A DNA stretch of 64,000 bases from Mumia sp. ZJ1417 (lineage in GTDB: Bacteria > Actinomycetota > Actinomycetes > Propionibacteriales > Nocardioidaceae), in assembly GCF_014127285.1 (NCBI RefSeq), contig NZ_CP059901.1:3906001-3970000 (forward strand). The letters run 5' to 3'. Position 1 is the stretch's first letter, and each line of letters starts with the position of its first letter. Both the position numbers and the translations under genes were made by a program. Shown piece by piece: positions 17,316-25,710 of this stretch. The notes under the pieces are model-generated. The model saw only the letters and a list, made by a program, of their open reading frames with translations. It made no database searches and was not told the origin of the DNA.

Positions 17316-17784
17316 TGTCGGCGCGCTGCGCGCCGAGGACGTCGGCCAGCGCGTCGGCGTCCACGGTGAGGCCTACCCCGTGGCCGCCACCGCCGACCGA
17401 GATCTCACCCGCGATCCCTGCATCCATCACCACCGGCCACGCCGTCGTGCTCCCGAGTGGCGTGATCGTGCCCCGCTCGTATCCGGTGACCGCCTGCGCC
17501 GTGTCCGCGTCGGGCATCGAGACGCGGTTGACGCCCAGCAACGCACGCAGCTTGGGCCACGAGAACTCGCGGTCGCCCGGCACCATGACGAAGCGGTAGT
17601 CGCCCTCGCGCACGCGGACCACCAGCGTCTTGACCAGGGCGCGCGGGGCGATCCCTCGTGCGGCCGCGGCCTCCTCCAGCGAGCGCACGCGTCCGTGCCG
17701 CGTGACGGTGTGCGCGAGGCCGAGCGCCTCGGCGGCGGCGATCGCGCGGGCCGAGTTGTCGGAGGGGTCCGGGGTGTCGGTCAT
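17305..17784 (-). CDS. YbaK/EbsC-type aminoacyl-tRNA deacylase
   Basis: A 159-residue protein starting at MTDTPDPSDNSARAI. The YbaK domain has RALVKTLVVRVREGDYRFVMVPGD and GVNRVSMPDADTAQAVTGYERGTITPLG, with the conserved Lys and G-x-x-P parts of the fold. Members hydrolyse mischarged Cys- or Ala-tRNA(Pro). The end, GISV-type GGGGHGVGLTVDADAL, is typical of the subfamily. It lies between the convergent GH3 gene and two identical copies of a dispersed repeat. Confidence 0.85.
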   Translation of the reverse strand: MTDTPDPSDNSARAIAAAEALGLAHTVTRHGRVRSLEEAAAARGIAPRALVKTLVVRVREGDYRFVMVPGDREFSWPKLRALLGVNRVSMPDADTAQAVTGYERGTITPLGSTTAWPVVMDAGIAGEISVGGGGHGVGLTVDADALADVLGAQRADISE

Positions 17785-17803
17785 GGGTCCATCGAAGCAT
17801 GGC

Positions 17804-17858
17804 GGTTTCGACAGGCTCAACCAACGGCAGGCGCGGTTTCGACAGGCTCAACCAACGG
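17804..17858. repeat. Two identical 24-bp dispersed repeats
   Basis: GGTTTCGACAGGCTCAACC(AACGG) occurs at 17804-17827 and 17835-17858 in direct orientation, 31 bases apart. The second copy supplies the stop codon and last residues of the flavodoxin-like gene. Confidence 0.88.
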
Positions 17859-18453
17859 TGACGGGCATCGGCCGGTCGGCCAGCGCCTTCGCGACCGAGA
17901 CGAGGTTCGAGGCCATCGTCCGACCGGTCGCGTATGACCAGGCGTGGCCTTCCGAGATCTCGCTGAAGGACGGGCCCGGCCCGGGGCCACGGTTCCAGTA
18001 CGTCCAGGCCTGGCCGGGGATGGTGAACCCGATGTCGACGAGCGCGCCTGCGATCTCGGAGATCACGTGGTGCGCGCCGTCCTCGTTGCCGGTGACGACG
18101 ACGCCCGCCACCCGGTCGTACGCGATCGGGCGGCCGTCCTCGTCGGTCTCGGCGATCATCGCGTCCATCCGCTCGATCGCCTGCTGGGCGAGCGAGCTCG
18201 GATGCCCGACCCACGTCGGCGTCGCGACGATCAGGATCTGGCTCGTCGTGATCGCGGCGTGCACTCTCGGCCAGTCGTCGCCCGCACCGAGGTCGGTCGC
18301 GACCCCGTGCGCGAGCCGCAGGTCCACGAGGCGGTACGACGTCGTCTCGACGCCCCACCCCTTCATCGCCGCGACGACGGACTCGGCGAGCATCTGGGTG
18401 TGCGACGGTTCGGGCGATCTCTTCAGCGAGCAGTTGAGCAGCGTGGCACGCAC
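17848..18453 (-). CDS. Flavodoxin-like NAD(P)H-dependent FMN oxidoreductase
   Basis: A 201-residue protein with GTG start at 18453 behind GGGGGAGA. The N-terminus RATLLNCSLKRSPEPSHTQML is the FMN phosphate-binding loop, followed by ATPTWVGHPSSLAQQAIERMD and VVVTGNEDGAHHV, as in flavodoxin-fold quinone or FMN reductases. It is soluble and cytoplasmic. The stop lies within a dispersed repeat, so the C-terminal residues (MPVTVG) may be repeat-derived. Confidence 0.85.
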   Translation of the reverse strand: MRATLLNCSLKRSPEPSHTQMLAESVVAAMKGWGVETTSYRLVDLRLAHGVATDLGAGDDWPRVHAAITTSQILIVATPTWVGHPSSLAQQAIERMDAMIAETDEDGRPIAYDRVAGVVVTGNEDGAHHVISEIAGALVDIGFTIPGQAWTYWNRGPGPGPSFSEISEGHAWSYATGRTMASNLVSVAKALADRPMPVTVG

Positions 18454-18497
18454 GGTCTCCCCCTCGGTCGATTCACCCGAGGCGTACCCACCCTGGC

Positions 18498-19256
18498 TCA
18501 GACCATGCGGCGGACGATCCCGAGAGGCAGGTGGCGGATCAGGAACGCGACCGGACGCCATGGCCACGCCGGCACGATGCGTTCGGGTTTCTCGCTGTCG
18601 ATCGCGGCGACGAGGGCACGCGAGCCGGTCTCCGTGTCGACCATGCCCTTCGGCTTCTGCTCGACCTTGTCGTTCATCTCCGACGCGATATAGCCGGGGA
18701 ACACGGTCGTGACGGCGATGTCGTGGCCCTTGCGGTTCACCAGGTCCGAGCGGATGCCCTCGGCGAGGAGCGCGATGCCGGCCTTCGTCGCGGCGTACGT
18801 CGTCATCGAGCTCGGCATCCCGCGCATCGCCGACACCGAGGAAACCACCACGAGGTGGCCGGAGCGCCGCTCGTAGAAGTGCTCCATCGCCGCCTCGCAC
18901 TGCGCCAGCGCAGCGACGAAGTTGGTCTCGGCGGTCTCGCGGTTGGCCTCGAACTTCCCGGTCCCGATCCGGGCGCCCTTGCCGAGCCCGGCGTTGACGA
19001 CGACGCGGTCGAGCCCGCCGAGGTCATCGGCGGCGCGCTTGACGACGGCGAAGACCTGCTCGTGGTCGGTGACGTCGAGCGCATGGACGACGACCCGGAT
19101 CGTCGGGTGTGCGGCCTCGAGCTCGGCCTTGAGCGCTTCCAGACGGTCGAGGCGGCGTGCGGTGAGGGCGAGGTCGTGGCCCTTGGCGGCCCAGACGCGG
19201 GCCATGCCGGCTCCGAGTCCAGAGCTGGCGCCTGTGATGAGGATCGTCTTGCGCAT
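18498..19256 (-). CDS. Short-chain dehydrogenase/reductase
   Basis: A 252-residue Rossmann protein. The cofactor motif is TGASSGLGAGMA, the NAG motif is VVNAGLGKG, and the catalytic set is SSVSAM then YAATKAG (Tyr-x-x-x-Lys). Arg residues after the first strand (TARRLDRLEAL) suggest NADP. The C-terminal PERIVPAWPWRPVAFLIRHLP is hydrophobic and could peripherally associate with membrane. It is 10 bases before the histidine phosphatase stop on the same strand, so it belongs to a three-gene run with the next two entries. Substrate is not predictable. Confidence 0.88.
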   Translation of the reverse strand: MRKTILITGASSGLGAGMARVWAAKGHDLALTARRLDRLEALKAELEAAHPTIRVVVHALDVTDHEQVFAVVKRAADDLGGLDRVVVNAGLGKGARIGTGKFEANRETAETNFVAALAQCEAAMEHFYERRSGHLVVVSSVSAMRGMPSSMTTYAATKAGIALLAEGIRSDLVNRKGHDIAVTTVFPGYIASEMNDKVEQKPKGMVDTETGSRALVAAIDSEKPERIVPAWPWRPVAFLIRHLPLGIVRRMV

Positions 19257-19266
19257 GTCGCTCCAG

Positions 19267-19938
19267 TCAGCGGTAGGTGACGAGGTCGGGAGGTAGGTGG
19301 GTGTGCTCGTTGAACGACAGCAGCGTGCGACCCGACGATCCGGTGACGACGGTCGTCACGCCCGCGTTGATCGTGACCGTGTTGAGCCGCGGCCAGAGGG
19401 CATGCGCCTGCGGGGTCCACTCCGGCGCGTCACCGGCGAGCAGGTGCGCGGCGACGACGGCGAGCGGTCCACCGGAGGTGAACACGACGGCGCTCTCGCC
19501 GCTGCCGAGGGAGTCGGCGAGACGGTCGAAGGCGCCGAGGACCCGGGCCGTGAAGTGGGCGTACGGCTCGAGGTACTCGTCGTCGTGCTCGCCCCCCGCC
19601 CAGCGCCCGACCGCCGAGACGAAGATCCTCTGGAACTCCTTGGGGTCCTCGCTCACGAACCCCGGGGCGTACGCCTCCACGACCGACTCGTGCGGGAACT
19701 CGTCCCAGCCTCCGTCCACGTCGTAGCCGTCGGACGGACCCGCGGCGTCGAGCGCGGCGATCGCCGTCTGCGCGTGCCTCTTCATAGAGCCTGCGACCGC
19801 GTGCGCGGGAAGGAAGGCCGAGGCTTCCCAGGACTGACCGAGTGCCGTCGCCTGCGCGTAGCCACGCTCGGACAGCTGGTCGTAGTCGTCGGCGCCGAAC
19901 GACGCCTGCCCGTGCCGGACCAGGTAGATCGCGCTCAC
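19267..19938 (-). CDS. Histidine phosphatase superfamily (phosphoglycerate-mutase-like) protein
   Basis: A 223-residue protein starting at GTG (VSAIYLVRHGQASFGADDYDQLSERG). The phospho-accepting His is in LVRHGQ, and ERG and MKRHAQTA follow. The second catalytic site reads VVFTSGGPLAVV, with Ser where most members have His. This replacement is visible and may mark a subfamily rather than a dead enzyme. The start overlaps the SDR stop by GTGA, so the genes are coupled. Confidence 0.85.
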   Translation of the reverse strand: MSAIYLVRHGQASFGADDYDQLSERGYAQATALGQSWEASAFLPAHAVAGSMKRHAQTAIAALDAAGPSDGYDVDGGWDEFPHESVVEAYAPGFVSEDPKEFQRIFVSAVGRWAGGEHDDEYLEPYAHFTARVLGAFDRLADSLGSGESAVVFTSGGPLAVVAAHLLAGDAPEWTPQAHALWPRLNTVTINAGVTTVVTGSSGRTLLSFNEHTHLPPDLVTYR

Positions 19939-20783
19939 CGAACCACCTGCGCGCCCGTGGTGCGGGCACCGCCGGCGGCTGCCTCGTCCGCAGCGGCCTT
20001 GCGCGCGGCGCGACGCATCGCGGCGGCGTACAGCCACGGTGCGAACCGCTTCACCGCATACGCCGCGCGGGCCTCACGGTCGGGCAGGATCAGGTGCTTG
20101 CCTGCGTCGAGCTGCTTCAGCACCTCGCGTGCCACGGTGTCGGCGCTGCGCTTCGAGCCGTCGATGAGCGTGCGGGCGGACGCCTCGGCGGTCGGGTCGG
20201 CGCTGCGGATCGAGTCGGCGAGGTTGGTCTTGAAGAACGTCGGGCAGATCACCGAGACCGCGACCCCGTACGGCTCGAGCTCCCACCGCAGCGTCTCGCT
20301 CAGCGCGACCACCCCCGCCTTCACCGCGTTGTACTCGCTCATGCGCGGCGGATGGACCAGCCCTGCCGCCGAGGCGGTGTTCACGAGGTGTCCGGTGCGC
20401 TGCGCCTTGAGCATTGGCGCGAAGGTCCGGCAGCCGCGGGCGACGCCGAGCAGGTTGATCTGAGTGATCCAGTCCCACTCGTCGGTGGTCGTGAGCTCGA
20501 TCCTCCCGCCCGACGCGACGCCGGCGTTGTTGACGACGAGGTCGATGCCCTTCCAGGTGTCCTCGACCCACGCGCGGGCGGCATCCCAGTCGGCGTCGCT
20601 GCGGACGTCGAGGGGCCGGTACGTGACGCGGTCGCCGAGGGCGGAGACGGCGTCGGGAGTCTCGGGGTGGACGTCGGTGGCGAGGACGCGGCAGCCCCGC
20701 TCGGCGAGCCTGGTCGCGAGCGCGAGGCCGAGCCCGGAGGCGGCACCGGTGACAAGGACGCGATCGCCCGTACGTACGGTCAT
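19935..20783 (-). CDS. Short-chain dehydrogenase/reductase
   Basis: A 282-residue SDR starting at MTVRTGDRVLVTGAASGLG. The cofactor loop is TGAASGLGLALA, DVHPE after strand 2 suggests NAD preference, VNNAGVASGG is the NAG motif, and STASAAG-like VNTASAAG with YNAVKAG carries Ser and Tyr-x-x-x-Lys. The C-terminal region (PWLYAAAMRRAARKAAADEAA) is basic and Ala-rich, as in acyl-CoA-linked or membrane-associated SDRs. It is the first gene of the run ending at 18498. Confidence 0.87.
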   Translation of the reverse strand: MTVRTGDRVLVTGAASGLGLALATRLAERGCRVLATDVHPETPDAVSALGDRVTYRPLDVRSDADWDAARAWVEDTWKGIDLVVNNAGVASGGRIELTTTDEWDWITQINLLGVARGCRTFAPMLKAQRTGHLVNTASAAGLVHPPRMSEYNAVKAGVVALSETLRWELEPYGVAVSVICPTFFKTNLADSIRSADPTAEASARTLIDGSKRSADTVAREVLKQLDAGKHLILPDREARAAYAVKRFAPWLYAAAMRRAARKAAADEAAAGGARTTGAQVVR

Positions 20784-20840
20784 GCGGCCGAGCGTACCGA
20801 GCGAGCGCTTACCTCCCGCCCCGACCGCCCCGCGCCCCTC

Positions 20841-20928
20841 CACTTTCCGTTGGGGCCAACGAAGCGCGCGTGCCCCACCGGACGGTTCCGGTGGGGCAGG
20901 CACTTTCCGTTGGGGCCAACGGAAAGTG
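20841..20928. repeat. Direct repeats and hairpins upstream of the cellobiose operon
   Basis: CACTTTCCGTTGGGGCCAAC(G) occurs at 20841-20861 and 20901-20921. The second copy extends to a palindrome with 13-bp perfect arms (20901-20913 with 20916-20928). Between them a hairpin with 11-bp perfect arms (GCCCCACCGGA, 20872-20882 with 20887-20897) is seen. It lies between divergent genes and could isolate transcripts; it may also be a dispersed repeat family. Confidence 0.8.
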
Positions 20929-20967
20929 TGAGGACGGCGGGAGTGATCACGGTTGCGTAACGACGCA

Positions 20968-20981
20968 TGGGAGCGCTCCCA
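20968..20981. promoter_or_regulatory. CebR-type operator 1
   Basis: TGGGAGCGCTCCCA, a perfect 14-bp palindrome matching the CebR operator of streptomycetes. It is upstream of a TTGACC -35-like hexamer (20988-20993). Confidence 0.9.
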
Positions 20982-20987
20982 ACGCTC

Positions 20988-21017
20988 TTGACCCTAAGGT
21001 GTGAGCCAGGCCACAGT
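20988..21017 (+). promoter_or_regulatory. Likely cebE promoter
   Basis: TTGACC at 20988-20993 with CACAGT-like -10 around 21012-21017. It is bracketed by the two CebR-type operators, an arrangement that would let the repressor block initiation. The -10 match is weak. Confidence 0.45.
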
Positions 21018-21020
21018 GCA

Positions 21021-21034
21021 TGGGAGCGCTCCCA
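21021..21034. promoter_or_regulatory. CebR-type operator 2
   Basis: A second identical TGGGAGCGCTCCCA, 53 bases centre to centre from the first and 31 bases before the binding-protein start. Two sites with near-integral helical spacing allow looping. Confidence 0.9.
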
Positions 21035-21064
21035 CCGGCGGGAGCGGCGAAGGAGAGGGTCACC

Positions 21065-22363
21065 GTGTCACACACACGCCGTTCGCGCTGGCTGGCTGGG
21101 GCAGCCGCGCTCGCCAGCTTGTCCATGCTCGCCACCGCATGTGGCGGCTCGGACTCGGACAACGAGTCCGGAGAAGACGTCACGCTTCGCGTGAACCTGT
21201 TCGGGAAGTTCGGGTACACCGAGCTCTACAAGCAGTTCGAGAAGGAGCACCCGGGCGTCAAGATCGTCGAGACCGCCGAGGGCGACCTCGGGAAGTACAA
21301 CACCGCACTCACCCAGCGCATCGCTGCGGGGACCGGCGCGGGCGACGTGGTGGCCATCGAGGAGGGTCAGGCGGTCAACTTCCTCGCGAGCGCCGACAAG
21401 TTCGTCAACCTGCAGGACCACGGCGCGAACGACCTCACCGACCAGTACCTGCCCTGGAAGTTCGAGGGCGCCACCACGGCCGACGGCGAGACCACCATCG
21501 GTCTCGGGACGGACGTCGGCGGGCTTGCGATGTGCTACCGCCGCGACCTGTTCGAGAAGGCCGGACTGCCCACCGACCGCGAGGCGGTGGCTGCGCTCTG
21601 GCCGACCTGGGACGCGTTCATCGCGACCGGCGAGAAGTTCCAGGACGGGATCGGCGACGCCAAGGCGAAGTTCATCGACAGCGCCACCAACACGTACAAC
21701 TCGATCCTCATGCAGGGCGCCGACCACACCTACTTCGACCGCGATGGCGAGCTCGTGATCGAGAGCAACCCCGCCGTCAAGGCCGCGTGGGACAAGGCTC
21801 TCGAGATGGACGAGAAGGGCATCTCCGCCGAGCTCAAGTCGTTCTCGCCGGAGTGGAACGCCGGGTTCAAGAACGGCGACTTCGCCACGATCGCCTGCCC
21901 CGCCTGGATGACGGGCTACATCAAGGACCAGGCCGGCGAGGAGAACGCTGGCAAGTGGGACATCGCCACCGTGCCGGGCGGCAGCGGCAACTGGGGCGGA
22001 TCGTGGCTCGCCGTGCCCGAGGCCAGCGAGAACCAGGACGTCGCGATCGAGCTCGTGAAGTTCCTCAGCAGCGCCGACGGCCAGCTCGCCGCGTTCAAGG
22101 AGGTCGGCAACCTGCCGTCCAACCCGAACCTGTACGAGGATCCTGCGCTCCAGGAGGCCACGAACCCGTACTTCAGCGACGCACCGGTCGGACAGCTGTT
22201 CGTCGCCGGCGCCGCCAACCTCGAGCCGGTCTTCCTCGGCGCGAAGAACCAGCCCGTCCGCGATGCGGTCGAGAACGCGATGCGGTCGGTCGAGAACGGC
22301 CAGCGCAGCTCGTCTGAGGCCTGGTCGACGGCGGTCAGCGATGCCGAGAAGGCCGCAGGCTAG
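21065..22363 (+). CDS. cebE: Cellobiose/oligosaccharide ABC transporter, binding lipoprotein
   Basis: A 432-residue family 1 extracellular solute-binding protein. It starts at GTG (VSHTRRSRWLAGAAALASLSM) behind GAAGGAGAGG. The signal peptide ends at lipobox ATAC with Cys26 as lipidation site. Segments such as LFGKFGYTELYKQFEKEHPG, AFIATGEKFQDG and YDVGGLAMCYRRDL-like GTDVGGLAMCYRRDLFEKAG are typical of CebE-type proteins. It would present cellobiose to the CebFG permeases. Sugar identity is inferred from the operators and GH1 partner. Confidence 0.92.
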   Translation: MSHTRRSRWLAGAAALASLSMLATACGGSDSDNESGEDVTLRVNLFGKFGYTELYKQFEKEHPGVKIVETAEGDLGKYNTALTQRIAAGTGAGDVVAIEEGQAVNFLASADKFVNLQDHGANDLTDQYLPWKFEGATTADGETTIGLGTDVGGLAMCYRRDLFEKAGLPTDREAVAALWPTWDAFIATGEKFQDGIGDAKAKFIDSATNTYNSILMQGADHTYFDRDGELVIESNPAVKAAWDKALEMDEKGISAELKSFSPEWNAGFKNGDFATIACPAWMTGYIKDQAGEENAGKWDIATVPGGSGNWGGSWLAVPEASENQDVAIELVKFLSSADGQLAAFKEVGNLPSNPNLYEDPALQEATNPYFSDAPVGQLFVAGAANLEPVFLGAKNQPVRDAVENAMRSVENGQRSSSEAWSTAVSDAEKAAG

Positions 22364-22479
22364 GTCGTACGACCTGGTCTCGAGACCTCCGAGCCCGTGG
22401 TGCCCGCGCCGCGACCCCTACCGCGACGCGGGCGCCACGACGCCACCTCTGTCCGCCCCCTCGACCTCAGGAGCACTCC

Positions 22480-23391
22480 ATGCACCTGCGCGACCGGCTC
22501 GCTCGGTTCGACATCAACGGCGCGCCCTACGTATTCATCGCCCCGTTCTTCGTGCTCTTCGGCATCTTCGGGCTCTTCCCGCTCGGATACACGCTCTGGG
22601 TGTCGCTGCACGACTGGAGCCTGCTGGGCGGCAACGAGGGGTGGGTCGGGTTCGCCAACTACACCGAGCTGGTCGGTGACGAGTACTTCTGGAACAGCCT
22701 GCTCAACACCTTCGCGATCTTCGTGATCGCGACCGTCCCGCAGATCCTCGCGGCGCTCGCGCTCGCGCAGGTGCTCAACACCAGCCTGCGCGCGCTCACC
22801 TTCTGGCGGATCGGCGTGATCATCCCGACGGCAACCTCGATCGCCGCGGTCGGGATCATCTTCACGATGATGTTCTCCCGCGACTTCGGGATCATCAACT
22901 GGCTCATCGGGCTCGTCGGCGTCGAGCCGATCGCCTGGAACCAGGAGCGTCTGCCCTCGTGGCTGGCGATCGCCACGATGGTCGACTGGCGGTGGACAGG
23001 CTACAACGCCCTCATCCTGCTGGCCGCCCTCCAGGCCGTCCCCAAGGAGCTGTACGAGTCCGCACGGCTCGACGGCGCGTCGGCCCTGCGGCAGTTCCGC
23101 TCGATCACCATCCCGATGCTGCGCCCGACACTGATGTTCGTCGTGACGGTCGCGACCATCGGTGGCATCCAGCTCTTCACCGAGCCGCTGCTGTTCAACC
23201 CCGGCGCCAACGCGATCACCGGGGGCGACACCCGCCAGTTCCAGACGAGCGCGATGTACGTCGTGGAGCAGGCGTTCACGGGTCAACGGTTCGGGTACGC
23301 CGCCACGGTCGCCTGGATCCTGTTCGCGATCATCGTCGTCGTCTCGCTCGTGAACTCCCTGCTCGTACGCCGCATCCGCTCGGTCGACTGA
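22480..23391 (+). CDS. cebF: Sugar ABC transporter permease (MalF/CebF type)
   Basis: A 303-residue inner-membrane protein with about six membrane segments; the first is YVFIAPFFVLFGIFGLFPLG. The ATPase-contact EAA loop is ELYESARLDGASALRQFRSITIP. It forms the pore with CebG. The 116-base gap after cebE holds short palindromes (GTCGTACGAC, GGTCTCGAGACC) that could attenuate downstream transcription or be repeat debris. No ATPase gene is in the operon, so a shared MsiK-type ATPase is expected elsewhere. Confidence 0.93.
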   Translation: MHLRDRLARFDINGAPYVFIAPFFVLFGIFGLFPLGYTLWVSLHDWSLLGGNEGWVGFANYTELVGDEYFWNSLLNTFAIFVIATVPQILAALALAQVLNTSLRALTFWRIGVIIPTATSIAAVGIIFTMMFSRDFGIINWLIGLVGVEPIAWNQERLPSWLAIATMVDWRWTGYNALILLAALQAVPKELYESARLDGASALRQFRSITIPMLRPTLMFVVTVATIGGIQLFTEPLLFNPGANAITGGDTRQFQTSAMYVVEQAFTGQRFGYAATVAWILFAIIVVVSLVNSLLVRRIRSVD

Positions 23392-23401
23392 GGAGCCTCG
23401 T

Positions 23402-24307
23402 ATGACCACACCCCTCATCCCGGTGGACAGGATCCTCCCGGTCCTGGACGAACCGGAGCCCGTCCGACGACGCCGTCGCCGCGCCCTCGGCAAGGCGTCG
23501 CCGCTGACCTACCTGGTCCTGACGTTCGTCATCCTCGCCTCCGTGGCACCGCTCTACTACATGGTCGTGATGGCGTCGCGGCCCAACAGCGACATCACCT
23601 CCACCCCGCCACCGCTCACGCCCGGCGACCAGCTCGGCGAGAACGCCACCCGCGTCTTCGCGAACCCCGACGTGATGTTCGCGCAGTCGCTGCTCAACTC
23701 GCTGATGGTCTCGCTCGTCGCGACGATCACCGTGGTGACGCTCTCCTCGCTCGCGGGGTTCGCGTTCGCCAAGCTCCGCTTCCGCGGCAAGAACGTCTTC
23801 CTGCTCGCGGTGATCGGCACGATGATGGTCCCGGTCCAGCTCGGCCTGGTCCCCCTCTACATGCTGATGGGCTGGCTCGGCCTCGCCGGCAGCCTGTGGT
23901 CGGCGGTCCTGCCCTTCCTCGTCACCGGCTTCGGCGTGTTCTTCATGCGCCAGTACGTCAGCCAGGCGATCCCAGACGAGCTGATCGAGGCCGCGCGCGT
24001 CGACGGCGCCTCGACCCTGCGGATCTTCGCGCAGGTCGTCTTCCCTGCGATGCGCCCTGCCGTCGCGGTCCTGGGGCTGCTCACGTTCATGGAGCGCTGG
24101 AACGACTTCATGTGGCCCTACCTCACGCTCTCCCCCGAGAACCCGACCGTCCAGGTGGCGCTGTCGCGGCTGTCGGGCGGCTACTACACCGATCAGGCGC
24201 TGGTGATGGCGGGCACGCTGCTCGCGACCGTCCCGCTGGTCCTGGTCTTCATCCTCTTCGGTCGCCGCATCGTCGGCGGAATCATGGAAGGTGGGCTCAA
24301 GGGATGA
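23402..24307 (+). CDS. cebG: Sugar ABC transporter permease (MalG/CebG type)
   Basis: A 301-residue permease with an Arg-rich N-terminus (EPVRRRRRRALGK) and about six membrane segments. The EAA loop is DELIEAARVDGASTLRIFAQVVFP. It follows cebF after ten bases and overlaps the GH1 gene by four bases, so the three are translated together. Its partner is CebF. Confidence 0.93.
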   Translation: MTTPLIPVDRILPVLDEPEPVRRRRRRALGKASPLTYLVLTFVILASVAPLYYMVVMASRPNSDITSTPPPLTPGDQLGENATRVFANPDVMFAQSLLNSLMVSLVATITVVTLSSLAGFAFAKLRFRGKNVFLLAVIGTMMVPVQLGLVPLYMLMGWLGLAGSLWSAVLPFLVTGFGVFFMRQYVSQAIPDELIEAARVDGASTLRIFAQVVFPAMRPAVAVLGLLTFMERWNDFMWPYLTLSPENPTVQVALSRLSGGYYTDQALVMAGTLLATVPLVLVFILFGRRIVGGIMEGGLKG

Positions 24308-25710
24308 CCGACGTCGTCACCGATCCCCTCACCACGCTCGCAGCGTCGTTCCCGTCCGGCTTCACCTTCGGCGCCGCCACCGCGGCCTACCAGATCGAAG
24401 GTGCCGTCGCGGAGGACGGCCGTACCCCGTCGATCTGGGACGCGTTCTCCGCGCAGCCCGGCCGCGTCGCGAACGGCGACACGGGCGAGGTCGCCGTCGA
24501 CCACTACCACCGGATGCCCACCGACGTGGACCTGATGAGCGACCTCGGCCTCGGGGCGTACCGGTTCTCCGTCTCGTGGCCGCGCGTTCAGCCCGGCGGC
24601 GCCGGACCGGTCAACCCGAAGGGGATCGACTTCTACGACCGGCTGGTCGACACCCTGCTGGACCGGGGCGTCGCACCGTGGGCGACCCTCTACCACTGGG
24701 ACCTGCCGCTCGCGCTCGAGCAGGCGGGCGGTTGGCCGGCACGCGACACGGCGGCGCGGTTCGCCGAGTACGCCGGAGTCGTCGCCGACGCCCTCGGCGA
24801 CCGCCTCCACGGCCTGATCACGCTGAACGAACCATGGTGCTCAGCGTTCCTCGGCTACGGCAACGGCGTGCACGCGCCGGGTCGTGCCGACGGGGCGACC
24901 GCGCTCGCCGCGTCGCACCACCTGCTGCTCGGGCACGGCCTGGCCGCACAGGCGATCCGCGCGATCGCGCCCGAGACGCCGCTCGGCCTCACGGTCAACC
25001 TCTATCCGACCTCGCCTGCGCTCCCCGAGGGCTATGACGGCCCTGACCGCGCGGCGTACGACGATGCCGTGCGACGCGTCGACGGACTGTGCAACCGGTG
25101 GTTCCTCGACCCGGTGTTCGGCCGCGGATACCCGGCCGACGTCGTCGAGGACGTCCGGCCGATGTCGGCGCTGGAGTTCGTCCGGGGCGGAGACACCGAC
25201 GTGATCGCGGCGCCGCTGGACTTCCTCGGCGTCAACTACTACACGCGTCACGTGGTCGCTCCGGGCGCGCACCCGGGCGCGGCGACGGTGGAGTTCCGCA
25301 AGCGCGGACTGCCGACGACAGCCATGGGCTGGGAGGTCGACCCGGACGGCCTGTACGACGTGGTCCGCCGCGTGCACGACGACTACCCGGCGATCCCGAT
25401 CTATCTGACCGAGAACGGCTCCGCGTACGAGGACGTCGTCTCCGCCGACGGCCAGGTCCACGACCCGGAGCGGCTCGCGTACCTCCGGGAGCATCTCGAG
25501 GCGATGGCACGCCTGTCCGCCGACGGTGTCGCGGTCGCGGGCTACTTCGCGTGGTCGCTGGTGGACAACTTCGAGTGGGCCGAGGGCTACGCGAAGCGGT
25601 TCGGGTTGGTGCACGTCGACTACGACACGCAGGTGCGGACCCCCAAGGACAGCGCGCGCTGGTATGCCGCACTCCTTGCGGCCCACCGGGACGGGATACT
25701 GGGCGCATGA
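24304..25710 (+). CDS. bglC: Glycoside hydrolase family 1 beta-glucosidase
   Basis: A 468-residue (beta/alpha)8 enzyme starting at ATG 24304, four bases inside cebG. FTFGAATAAYQIEGA is the family N-terminal signature, the acid/base Glu176 is in TLNEPW, and the nucleophile Glu370 is in YLTENGSAY. YFAWSLVDNFEWAEGYAKRFGLVHVD closes the barrel. It lacks a signal peptide and would hydrolyse imported cellobiose to glucose in the cytoplasm. In streptomycetes the same enzyme sits behind CebEFG. Confidence 0.95.
   Translation: MTDVVTDPLTTLAASFPSGFTFGAATAAYQIEGAVAEDGRTPSIWDAFSAQPGRVANGDTGEVAVDHYHRMPTDVDLMSDLGLGAYRFSVSWPRVQPGGAGPVNPKGIDFYDRLVDTLLDRGVAPWATLYHWDLPLALEQAGGWPARDTAARFAEYAGVVADALGDRLHGLITLNEPWCSAFLGYGNGVHAPGRADGATALAASHHLLLGHGLAAQAIRAIAPETPLGLTVNLYPTSPALPEGYDGPDRAAYDDAVRRVDGLCNRWFLDPVFGRGYPADVVEDVRPMSALEFVRGGDTDVIAAPLDFLGVNYYTRHVVAPGAHPGAATVEFRKRGLPTTAMGWEVDPDGLYDVVRRVHDDYPAIPIYLTENGSAYEDVVSADGQVHDPERLAYLREHLEAMARLSADGVAVAGYFAWSLVDNFEWAEGYAKRFGLVHVDYDTQVRTPKDSARWYAALLAAHRDGILGA

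Noticed and set aside
20841-20928. Possible CRISPR array
   Set aside because: Only two repeat units, palindromic, with hairpin between them and no cas genes.
21001-22317. Alternative plus-strand frame over cebE
   Set aside because: Arg-rich frame shifted from a binding protein with a clear lipobox.
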